64,000 bases of DNA, taken from contig CM034099.1 in assembly GCA_019914945.1 (NCBI GenBank), positions 2,046,001 through 2,110,000 of the forward strand. Direction: 5' to 3'. This document shows, piece by piece, positions 12,301 to 22,189 of the stretch. The number at the start of each line of letters is the position of its first letter. Position 1 is the stretch's first letter. The notes beneath the pieces were generated by a model, which had not been told where the DNA came from, did not search any database, and saw only the letters and a list, made by a program, of their open reading frames with translations. Source of the DNA: Typha latifolia (Eukaryota; Streptophyta; Magnoliopsida; Poales; Typhaceae). The translations under genes and the position numbers were made by a program.

Positions 12301-14252
12301 ATTTTATTAAAATAGAAGGTTCCTTAAGAGGGTGGGAAAATAGGAAATCCAAAACTTACATGGGGAAGTGGGAATCAGTAAGAGAATAATTTTTTTTATC
12401 ATTCAAGAGTCCAAAGGCTATAAATGGGCTGAACAAAGGACCAATCATCCTTTAATATAAAGACACTTTAGGCCCGACTAAGTTTTAGTCAATATACTAA
12501 ACTGCACAATCTAGATTTCAAATTATTGTGCTACTGATCTGTTGTTTCGAGTTAAACACCGTCGAGCCATTGCTTTAAGCCATCGTGTTGTCGAATTACT
12601 CATCCAAACTACTGCATGCATTATTGAGCCGAATCATTAAGCTAAGTCTCCGTACTAAATCACCAAACAATTTTTTTCACAATAATTACGTGGGGTTGAA
12701 GTCGACTCTCCGATCTCCTTGGTCGTAAAGGAGGTAGGTACCAACTTTTTCAAATTTGGTTGGTGTAAGAGAAGATATGATAGGATTTGATTTAATGCAA
12801 ATATAAGCACTAAATATGATAATTAGAGAAATAGGATAAGTAGAGAAAAAGTATCAATATAGTTGACCTCAAATAGTCGAGAACAAAGATTTGGTTGTTA
12901 TTATATGCTTTCTTTTATTTAATTTTATTTTCAACTTTTCGATATGCCTAAGTTCCTCTTTAAGGACTTCTTGGAAAGGTAGAGTAGACTTCATTGAAAC
13001 TTATAGTTTTGACCTAAGATATGGATGTATTACCCAACTAAGCAAATGGAATTTACTCCTTAGCAAATCATGCCCCACCATGAGTTTGTAAGCCCCAGTT
13101 ATATAAGAAGAAGCACTTTTCAAGTTCCAACAATTTGAGTGAGAATGATCGATCTTCTTTTAGCTAAGATGACAAAGAGAAGTTCTGTTATTTGAAATAA
13201 GTAATTTATGCACAGATTTTATGTTTTTTTCATTTCACAGTCAAAAATATACTCTTACTTAGGAGCAGGTTTCTTGCAACTTTTGTCTACCACTTTTGAT
13301 CTGTAATGCTTGAAACCCGTAGTGATTGTTCATATAAAATTATGCAGGATCTGTCCCTGTTGTAGTTGGTGCTCCTAATATCCAAGATTTTGCACCCTCT
13401 TCCAGTTCAGTTTTGCATATCAAAACCCTTGATGATGTTGCTTCAGTTGCGAAGACCATGAAATACCTTGCTACAGATCCTACTGCATACAATCAGTCAG
13501 TTAGGTAACACCTTTCCGATATGAAAGTGCTAACGATCTCTCTAAAGTTGTATCATATGAGGCACTCATGATTTAACATCATCCCTTTTATTTCTAGCAC
13601 ATTTACGCTAACCTGCTAGGAGATATGCAGATATTGTTTTATATGCTGAGAGTTTGGTTTGTCATGTTTCTTATCAGATGGAAATATGAGGGTCCATCTG
13701 ATTCTTTCAAGGCACTAGTTGACATGGCAGCTGTTCACTCGTCTTGCCGCCTTTGCATTCATATTGCAACAAAGATCCACGAGGAAGAAGAAATGACCTC
13801 CAATTTTCGAAAACGCCCTTGTAAGTGCATGAGTAAAATAGGAACTCTGTACCATATCTATGTGCGAGAGAGGGGACGATTTGAGAAGGAATCCATATAC
13901 CTCAGGTACAATTCATGCTTCCCTCGTCTTATTTATTAAACTATGGTTCCTAACTTCCTTTCTCAACTGAGATCCATTTCTCGCAACCTGTGATAGATCT
14001 GGAAACTTGAGTTTGAAGTCTTTGGAAGCTGCTGTGCTTATGAAGTTTAAGTTGCTAAATCATACGGCTGTATGGAAGGAGGAGAGACCAGAAAGCATAA
14101 GAGGAGGCAATGACTTGAAAATATACAAAATATACCCAGTTGGTCTCACCCAGAGACAAGCACTGTTTAGCTTCATGTTTGAAAATGATGCTGATTTGAG
14201 GAAACATATCGAGAAGAATCCTTGTGCAAAATTTGAAGTCATTTTTGTATAA
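9345..14252 (+). CDS. FUT11: Core alpha-1,3-fucosyltransferase, GT10 (FucTA/FUT11 type)
   Basis: Golgi type II membrane enzyme that transfers fucose from GDP-fucose in alpha-1,3 linkage to the innermost GlcNAc of plant N-glycans. Seven exons: 9345-9668, 10262-10422, 11186-11427, 11847-11951, 13348-13504, 13678-13905, 13997-14252; total 490 residues, normal for the family. A short basic N-terminus is followed by a signal anchor (about residues 15-31, [17 protein letters not shown]) and a variable stem. The catalytic region includes [20 protein letters not shown], the GT10 fucosyl signature around [20 protein letters not shown] (about 252-271) and [11 protein letters not shown]. The C-terminal half has CRLCIHIA and ends CAKFEVIFV, the family's conserved tail. 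The exon 2 donor is the GTGGGT at 10423, not the GTAAGC six bases later, because only the former gives the conserved ARRRGYN. Intron 4 is 1.4 kb. Confidence 0.94.
10487..10639. repeat. 24-bp direct repeats in fucosyltransferase intron 2
   Basis: The 24-bp sequence beginning ttcttttatcatcataaaca occurs at 10487-10510 and again at 10616-10639, identical in both places and spaced 129 bp. It may flank a small insertion or be a simple local duplication. Confidence 0.6.
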
Positions 14253-15076
14253 TTATTGCTGTTAGTGACTTTTTTTTCCTGGTATATATATTGATGGAAT
14301 TTACCAGGTCTGTAATACAATCCTGTTTGATTTTATAATATATATTTTTTAGGATTAATTATATTTTACCTATGAATGGTTTAGCTTAATTTTTTTTAAA
14401 AATTCTATGTACTTTTAACTTAAGTACGTAACTCTATATGGTATTGAGTAAAGTGTAATGGTGATTATATTAGAGCTCGAATTTGGATATCCTCGTTAGA
14501 GATAAAATAAAAAAGGACCGAATAAGCTTATTATATATATATATACTCAATATATATTATATGTTTATTATTTCAAATCTATGCGAAGTAAAACTTATTC
14601 AATTAATCTATAACTTTGTTTGTATGATGAGCTCTAATTTAATAAAAAAAATGATAATTGTATTTTAGTCAAAGACCTCGTCGGGTTAAGTTTAAAGTAC
14701 ACTGTAATTTTGTGAAATTGAATGGAACGATGGGAGGGTAAAATGCAAATTCCCCTACTTCATATTTCTCTGTCTCATGAATCATGATGTGCTCTGTTTT
14801 AATTCTCGTCAGCGTCGCCGTTCGCTTGAATGACTACGTGGTTATAACTTATAAGCTCTCCTAAATTATATTTTCATCTCCTAAGCCATGACTTAAATCT
14901 TTTGACGCAACAAAAATATAGTTTTACTTTTGACTCAATTACGCAAAACTTCTTCATACTTTCAACTAAAACATTTAATTCTCATATTGTCCGGACTAAA
15001 CTGTAATTATTATTATCTTTATCGTTTCACAAAATTAAAGATTTAATTTGAAGATACTTAATATACACAAATTTAT

Positions 15077-15236
15077 AGATAATTTGATAAATTTTCCAAC
15101 GCATTTAAAATAATATTAATCAAAATTTAAATAATAAAAATATATTAAATAAATGTATGTTTTAATTATTATTTTATTATTTAAAATATCAAATTGATAT
15201 TATTTTAAATGTATTATAAAATTTATGTAATTCTCT
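15077..15236. mobile_element. Fold-back, MITE-like A/T-rich inverted repeat
   Basis: The left arm (about 15077-15146) and right arm (about 15165-15236) are imperfect reverse complements with a loop near 20 nt; shared blocks include catttaaaataatat and tttaaataataaaa. Weaker pairing continues outwards on both sides, so the full element may be about 0.4-0.5 kb. There is no coding capacity and the boundaries are uncertain. Confidence 0.5.
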
Positions 15237-15437
15237 ATAATTTTATTATTAATAAATTTAATATTTAATATTTAATATTTAATTTAATTAATATGATAAA
15301 AAAAAAATAAAAGTTGCATTTTAATTTAGACCACATAAAAGTTAACGATAACGTAAGTACATAGGATTTCGTGCAATTGAACCAAACTATAGGGGTAAAA
15401 GTGTAATTAACTAAAAAAAATATAACCTATTACTTGT

Positions 15438-15519
15438 ATTATCTAAAATATTATAATTTTCAATAGTATAAGAGATAGGGATCCCTAGTATTATTGAAAA
15501 TTATAAAATTTTAGATAAC
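15438..15519. repeat. 82-bp near-perfect palindrome
   Basis: Arms 15438-15468 and 15489-15519 are reverse complements with about three mismatches in 31 bp, around a 20-nt centre containing agggatccct. It could form a strong hairpin or be a decayed MITE. Confidence 0.65.
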
Positions 15520-15831
15520 TAAGTGAAAATAATAATATATTAAAAAATTTCAACACAAAGCTTTTAGGTGTCTAGTTTATGCTTCAAACTAGAACCAAAC
15601 CCCACCTAAATCTGCTCCAAGATCCTAGCCACCAAACCACTAAATATTTATTTTATAATATTATTTAAAATTTGAATGAAACTCATAATCTTTTTGTTCA
15701 TTAGAAACATACCAACTGACTCTGGAATTAGTTAGTAAATTCCAACAACAGTGGCTAATTATAGAAAGGTCGCTTCATTGCTGTTCAAATATTCATCTGA
15801 TCATCTCCACCAATCACTCCCTTTATCCAGT

Positions 15832-17220
15832 ATGCAAATCTATCCCCCACTTGTACGTGTCTCTCCCAGACTCTGTCCTCTCTTTCCTCCACTTCTTCCT
15901 CTTCCTCTTCTCAAACGCAAAAGATCGAACAACTTCCGCGCATCCATGGACCGCAGCACTACATTATCACGATTCCCCCGACTCCCGCATCGCGATCTCA
16001 TGCTGGATCTGATCGCCACTGCCGAATCCCTCTTGAGTCCCGATCTCCTTCCCTCCTCTGTCCCCGACGACGTACTCTCGTTCCAGAACGAAGCCGGCAC
16101 GTCTATCGGCTCCCTCGATGTCAGATCCGGATCTCCTGGCTCCTCCGTAAGTTTGCTATTTCTTTGAAGTTCCAAAATACTCAAAATATCTTCTTCTATT
16201 TTCATCTATAGTATATAATGATTTGTATTTAAGGAAGAAGCTTAAAATTATAACAATAAATCATAGTGCATCGAAGAAGAACTAATCCAAGGATTGGTAT
16301 CCTGGGAATGTTTAGTTAGGAGGGGGCACATGACATGATTAAGAGTGCAGATCTCATTCGAGGATCTAATTATATAAAATCTATACATGGAACGTTGTGT
16401 TATATAAGTCAACTCGGTTAGCAATCAGTCAGCTTCTTTTCCTTTTCTTTTCGAAATATGAATTTGGAATCCAAGTGTCTCGGTATATCTAAAATTCTTC
16501 CTAACTTCAATTTCGTTATAAAAATGGCAATTTCTCATCTTTCCAATCAGCTTTTTCTACGCGAATTGAGCAAAGTTATGTTACTAGATCTCTGCTTCTC
16601 TGCAGGTTGATTTCATATTAGAGTCCTGGCTCCACTGCCAGATTCCAAATGGTGCTCTTGACATCACAACACTCTTTGCCTTCCTCAACGACTCAACCGA
16701 TGCACCCCACTTCCTTTTGGAGATCATACAGAGCAGCCCAACATCCCTTATCCTCTTCCTCGATCTGCTTCCTCGGAGAGACCTCGCCGTCGACGCCGAC
16801 TACGTCGATAAATTCTATCAGGACACACAGCTGGACAAACAAAGGCAACAAGTGAATAAAGTACCGCAGGTGCTTCCATACTATTCTAATTCTCTTTACA
16901 TACGCAGTATTCTTTCTCCCACTGCCATTGCAGTTCATATCAATTGTGGAGAAGACGGGCAGGGTGTCATGGAAGAGATAGTTCGTACTCAAGTAGAAAG
17001 CGCAGCCAAGGAGGTTCTCCAAATTTGGTTCGACAAATGTGCCAGAAGCAGTAAGCAGATGGAGGAGAGTGAAAGAGCTTATATGCTTAAGAGAGATGGT
17101 ATGATTAAGACTAAAGCTATTGAGATCGATCTTGCTGCAAATATGCCGAGGTTGTTTGGTGCTGAGGTTGCAAACCGTGTCGTTGGCGAAATTCACAAGG
17201 CTTTTGGTTTACGTACATGA
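15832..17220 (+). CDS. RCCR: Red chlorophyll catabolite reductase, copy 1
   Basis: Plastid enzyme (ACD2 in Arabidopsis) that reduces red chlorophyll catabolite, the product of PAO, to primary fluorescent catabolite in a ferredoxin-dependent step of chlorophyll breakdown. Two exons, 15832-16146 and 16606-17220, give 309 residues, the usual length. The first about 40 residues are rich in P/L/R/S and fit a transit peptide. Core family blocks follow: LMLDLIATAESLL, SWLHCQIPNGALDITTLF, STDAPHFLLEIIQSSPTSLI, DKFYQDTQLDKQRQQ, SLYIRSILSPTAIA, AAKEVLQIWFDKCA and FGAEVANRVVGEI. An upstream in-frame ATG at 15751 exists, but the start at 15832 matches the start of copy 2 and is preferred. Copy 2 lies 1.9 kb downstream in the same orientation. 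Confidence 0.92.
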
Positions 17221-19126
17221 GCAGGTAAGGAATGTAATAATTAATTTGTTAAATTGTGGAATAAGGCTAAAATATGCATTGTTATTCTGAATTTTAATAG
17301 CTAATACTAGTATAAATTATTTTAATATTTAGTTTAATACTAGCATAAGTTATTCTTCTCGCACCCTATGTAAAATAATCATGCACTGCAAGAAAATAAC
17401 TATGCACTATGAGGTAATATGGGATTATAAGTCTTCGCTGCAGAAAAAGAGTAGCCTTAATATTTATTATTATTATTATTATTACAAAATTTATAAGTCC
17501 ACAAAAAAAGATGGAATCTAAATTATGGATGAGATGACTAATATTTAAAAGAATAGATAGAGGAGGGATAGAATCTTAATTATAGTTGAGGTGATGTGTA
17601 ATTAAGTGCTATCTAATTTATGAGCAAAATAATAATTATTGATTATTATTAAAATAATAATTTTATAAAAATTGTACAAAATAAGATGAGAGAAAATATT
17701 AAATTAATATACTAAAATAAGACCTTGTTCATTTGTAGAATAAGGGTGAAATAGGAAAAAGTATTCTAATTTTTAATACTAGAAGAAGATGGCTAATACT
17801 AGTATAAGCTATTGTAATGTTTAGTTTAATACTAGTATAAGGTGTAATTATTATATTTGATGTGATATAAAGTTGATATTAAAATAATAAAATTATATTG
17901 GGAATTGGTGATGTTTTAAATCCAATGATGAAAATACCCATAACTATATGTTAAATAGTAAATAGTATGGGGCCTTTCTACTACGGACTTTCTTGCATTG
18001 TGCAGGGTACCTTGCACTATGTGAGGCTATAACACCGTACTCGAGTATTCATTCATACTACTTGGCATCAGCATTAGAGCGATCGAGGGCAAGGGCGGAG
18101 ATGTTGCCCCACCATAGGGAGACACGATTGAGGAGAGGCGGGGAGACATGATAGAGGAGGATTAGATCATTGCAGGCAAGGACAATAGTGAGGTGGAGGG
18201 ATGGGAAAGGGAGGCCAATGCGATAGTGAGGGCTGCGTGGGAGTCGGAGAGGAGGCGAGAGAGGAGATGGGAGGGAAGGGAGGAGAGAAAGTAGAGGGCC
18301 GTGGCGGAGACCTTAAGGTTAGGGGAGGAGAGATTGGATCGGAGGCTGAAGATGAGCACGCTCATAGAGGTTGGGAGTAAGGTTGAGTGAGCGGAGGAGG
18401 TCGAACACGAGCTTCTTGCAGACGATGAAGGGGGAGCTGATGATCTCATCGCAGGTGGTCTTAGCAACGACAAAGACGTCGTGGCCGGCGGTGAAATGCT
18501 AGACGACTTGGAGGAGCGCACCAGATTGCTTGAGAGCGTTGGTTACCCCGCACCTACACTGTGCAAGTATACGGGGTTGCCTTTGGAGATGAAAGAAAGA
18601 GGAAATTGCAATTGTAGCTAATATGGCTAGTGTATTGTAATCTCAAAGGGTAAAATTATAATCTTAGGTTATTAATAAATATTTTTTTAAAAGTTGTATG
18701 GAATAAGATGAAAGATAATATTAAAATAATATAAGATATTATTTAGTTGCTACAACAGAATAAGGAGGCTTATTCCATAATAAGGAGGCGAGACATATTC
18801 TAGAATAAGTCTTCCTATTCCACGAGTGAAGGAAGGGCTAAGATAGTTATTATTTAATTAGTGTACTAGAACAATGAGGCTTATTTTAGAATTAACTTAC
18901 AAAGCTGACTGCTTTTGACTTTCAAGAGTGTAATGTAACAGTAAATCACATGTGCGATTACTGTTTACGATCAAATCGACTCAATTCTGTGTCTATGATT
19001 TGTTCACATCCGGAGTTGGGATCCGAAATCCGACAGTTGAATTTTAGCTGGCGGGTTGTCTATTAAACGTTCTTGTTAGATAACCTTCTAAACTCCCATT
19101 TCCACTGATAAATCTTATTATCAACA
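17221..19126. other. Spacer between the RCCR copies
   Basis: 1.9 kb with no intact gene. A/T-rich flanks contain repeated phrases such as gctaatactagtataa (near 17300 and 17785) and short inverted motifs of the gaataagg/cttattcc type (about 18770-18820). They surround a GC-rich block (18060-18560) listed separately. The pattern suggests one or more decayed DNA transposons inserted after or during the duplication. Confidence 0.5.
18060..18560 (-). pseudogene. GC-rich coding-like remnant of unknown origin
   Basis: A sharply GC-richer block within A/T-rich DNA. On the minus strand it reads protein-like in alternating frames (for example AGHDVFVVAKTTCDEIISSP, then a shifted frame with LSSLPSHLLSRLLSDSHAAL) but is broken by stops and frameshifts. 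The open 119-residue frame at 18162-18521 has skewed S/L/P composition and is not a convincing protein. I do not recognise the parent; an ARM/HEAT-type helical repeat protein is only a guess. Confidence 0.4.
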
Positions 19127-21752
19127 ATGCAATTCTGTCGGCCACCCGTGCTTTGCTCTCTTCCTCTTCCTCTTCCTCTTCTCAGACGCAAAAGATCGAC
19201 CACATTCCGGGCATCCATGGGCCGCAGCTCTACGTTGTCACGATTCCCCCGAGTTGCGCATCACGATCTCATGCTGGATCTGATCGCCACCTGCGAATCC
19301 CTCTTGGGTCCCGACCTCCTCCCCTCCTCCGTTCCCGACAATGTGCTCTCGTTCCAGAGCGAATCCTGCACCTCTATCGGCTCCCTTGATGTCAGATACG
19401 GCTCCCCTGGCTCCTCCGTATGTTTGCTATTTCTTTCTAACTCTGTCCCCAGTTATGCTCTTAAATTAAGCAAAAGATCACTATTTCTTTTTTCTGCTTC
19501 TTAATTTTTGTGTATGGTGTAATGATTTGGATTCAAGGGAAGAAGCTTAAAGTTTATAGCAACAAATTAGAGAAGGCTTTGAAGAAGAAATAATACACGG
19601 ATTAGTATCCTCAGAATATTTGTTTAAGAGGGGTATGTGACATGATTAATAGATCTATCTGCTTCACTGACCACTTTTAATGCTAATGTTCTAAAGCTTT
19701 GCCCTAACCTGTAACGCAATAGAGCATAAACTGGACTGCTTATTTATCTCAAATTCTCAATATGCCCCCGGACTGCATAGGAATATAACTAGGTCGCTTG
19801 GGATGCGGTTGAAGGACTGCAATGGCATAAACAGGCCCACTTGGTAGGTGTATAAGCCGCCATTAGAGAACATCGATTGTAATCGATTGTAAAAGGCTAT
19901 GCAACAAGGGAGCAGAATCCATTTTGTGGAAAACTAACCATTAATAGATGGTGTTTTTTTTTAAGAAAAAACAAAGGGATTTTATATATTAACCACCGTT
20001 ACAAAATGCTGCGTTAGAATTGGAGACCAAAATAGATGTAAGATCAGAAGGAAATTCTTCATCCATGTACACCCTATATGTTCGCACACAAAGCACATTA
20101 TTTCACCTTCCTCCTTTCTTTAACCAACCAATTTGGACTAGGAGGATCATAGTGATTTCTAAGGCGGGCCGATGCCCAATCTATAAATAAACCTTTGCAA
20201 ACTATCTTCTCTCTCATGCTATCTTTTCTCTTCTTCTTCTCCTCCTTCCTTCCATATTGTTGGGGTTGCCATCATTGAATCTAGCCATCACCGAACTAAC
20301 CGGTGGCCATTTAAAAAATCTCTAGCGAATTGTTTACCACATCTTATAGCTATTCTCAGTTTAATAGAGTATATAGTTGTGTAGCCTCATTTTGTATTTC
20401 CGACTGCTCAATTCCGATCATGGACATTAATCGCTTAATTTCATAATAATAGCTAAATATTATAATAGCCCAATTTATGAATAAATCTTGGCAAACTCTC
20501 TTCTCTCCCATGCTATCTTCTCTCTTGTCCTCCTTCTTCCTTCCATATTTTTTGGGTTGCCCTCAGAGTGTCACCGAACTAACTCGTGGTCACTTAAAAA
20601 ATCTCTAGCGAATTATTTACTACATCTTATAGCTATTCTCAGTTTAATAGAGTTATATAGTTGTGTAGCCTCATTTTGTATTTTCGACTGCTCAATTCCG
20701 ATCATGGACATTAATCGCTTAATTTCATAATAATAGCTAAATATTATAATAGCCCTATTCTAACAAATACTATTTATCAAAATTATATTTTATATTACAA
20801 ACTAACACAATTACTAATTTACCTTTGGCATTTATCCCATAAATCTATTTTATATTAAATTAAAGAGTATCTATTATAATTTCATAAAAAATAAAACATA
20901 TATTTTTTTATTTTATATCACATCAAAATTAATTATTTCATCTTTAGTTTAGAATACAAATAAACATATGAATAGGTATTTCATATTCAGGAAGCAAAAG
21001 ATGCCTAAGAAAATAGATGTAGTATCACATTACACAATTAATTGGCAACTGAAGCGTTGTGTGGTTTTGTGCAGGTTGATTTCATATTAGAGTCCTGGCT
21101 CCACTGCCAGATTCCAAATGGTGCTCTTGACATCACAACACTCTTTGGCTTCCTCAACGACTCAACCGATGCACCCCACTTCCTTCTGGAGATCATACAG
21201 AGCAGCCCAACATCCCTTGTCCTGCTCCTGGATCTACTTCCTCGAAGGGATCTCGCCCTCAGTGCAAACTATGTTGATAAATTCTACCAGGATACGCAGG
21301 TGGACAGACAAAGGCAACAAGTGGAGATGCTGCCGCAGGTGCTTCCATACCGTTCTACTTCTCTTTACATACGTAGCATTTTATCTCCGACTGCCATTGC
21401 TGTTCATATCAACTGTGGAGAAGACGAGCAGGGTAGGATGAAAGAGATAATTCACACTCAACTAGAGAGTGCAGCCAAGGAGGTTCTCCAAATTTGGTTC
21501 GACAAATGTGCCAGAAGCAGTGAACAGATGGAGGAGACTGAAAGATCTTATATTCTTAAGCGAGATGGTATGACTAGAAAAATTCTTGAGACTGATCTCG
21601 TCGACAATATGTCAAGGATTTTTGGTGCCGATGTTGCAAACCGAGTCGTTGGCGAAATTCAGAAAGGTTACAGTTTTACAAAATTGCAGGAGGATCTAGC
21701 AGCAAAAGCAAAGGTAAGGAGGCCCAGAGAGAATGACAACAAGGGCATTTAG
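19127..21752 (+). CDS. RCCR: Red chlorophyll catabolite reductase, copy 2
   Basis: Tandem paralogue of the gene at 15832. Exons 19127-19417 and 21075-21752 give 322 residues. The transit-like leader MQFCRPPVLCSLPLPLPLLR is followed by the same conserved blocks (LMLDLIATCESLLGPDLLPS, SWLHCQIPNGALDITTLFGF, SLYIRSILSPTAIAVHINCG, FGADVANRVVGEI). Intron 1 is 1,657 bp against 459 bp in copy 1. The C-terminus runs about 20 residues past the copy 1 end with a basic tail (DLAAKAKVRRPREND), and an AG|GTAAGG donor-like site sits inside it at 21714; transcripts may splice there and end differently. Catalytic core residues appear intact, so it is probably functional. Confidence 0.9.
20174..20755. repeat. 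Tandem duplication of about 290 bp in RCCR copy 2 intron
   Basis: The unit at 20174-20468 is repeated at 20469-20755 with small differences. Shared stretches include agctattctcagtttaatag and gctcaattccgatcatggac. It lies in intron 1 of copy 2 and accounts for part of that intron's growth; copy 1 has no counterpart. Confidence 0.85.
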
Positions 21753-21821
21753 ATGATTATTTTAACAATGTTGCTGTTGTCGTCATGTGTTGTATGTATA
21801 TCGTACTACTGAGCACTGGCT

Positions 21822-21826
<5 letters not shown>

Positions 21827-21866
<40 letters not shown>
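21827..21866. repeat. (TA)n microsatellite
   Basis: Pure TA dinucleotide run of about 40 bp in the 3' region of RCCR copy 2. Confidence 0.95.
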
Positions 21867-21868
<2 letters not shown>

Positions 21869-22176
21869 ACCATACTCTAGCTGAGTTCTAATGTACATTT
21901 CACCTGTGGCTTTGAGTGTATTGTGTGTATCTATGAAAAGACTTGTTTTTCCTACCACCAAAATAGGTTTTGTTAAGGAAATTTGTGGCTAATTAGAACT
22001 TTTTGAAAAAACGAGGTGCATGCCTGAATCTGAATGGATAGTAGTAGTAGGTTTTATATATGTTTGTTAGACTTTGTTCAAATTCGATTGATGTGTCTAT
22101 TAAATAGCTAATGAATTATAACCAATCTTTTGATATAGAATGAATTTAGGTTGGGCCCAACCTTTTTCTATAAATA
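21867..22176 (+). promoter_or_regulatory. RCCR copy 2 / PPR spacer with PPR promoter
   Basis: A short spacer. Near its end are the palindrome TTGGGCCCAA (22151-22160, containing a TGGGCC site II core) and a TATA box TATAAATA (22169-22176). Site II elements are common upstream of plant genes for organelle proteins. The TATA box lies only 14 bp before the first in-frame ATG of the PPR gene. Confidence 0.5.
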
Positions 22177-22189
22177 AATTACTGGCGGC

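Larger units (their letters stand above)
14253..15831. other. Intergenic A/T-rich region with fold-back elements
   Basis: No gene is visible. It contains short TA-rich runs, a long A/T-rich inverted repeat (about 15077-15236) and a second compact palindrome (15438-15519), listed separately. The stretch looks like debris of small non-autonomous DNA transposons. Confidence 0.6.
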
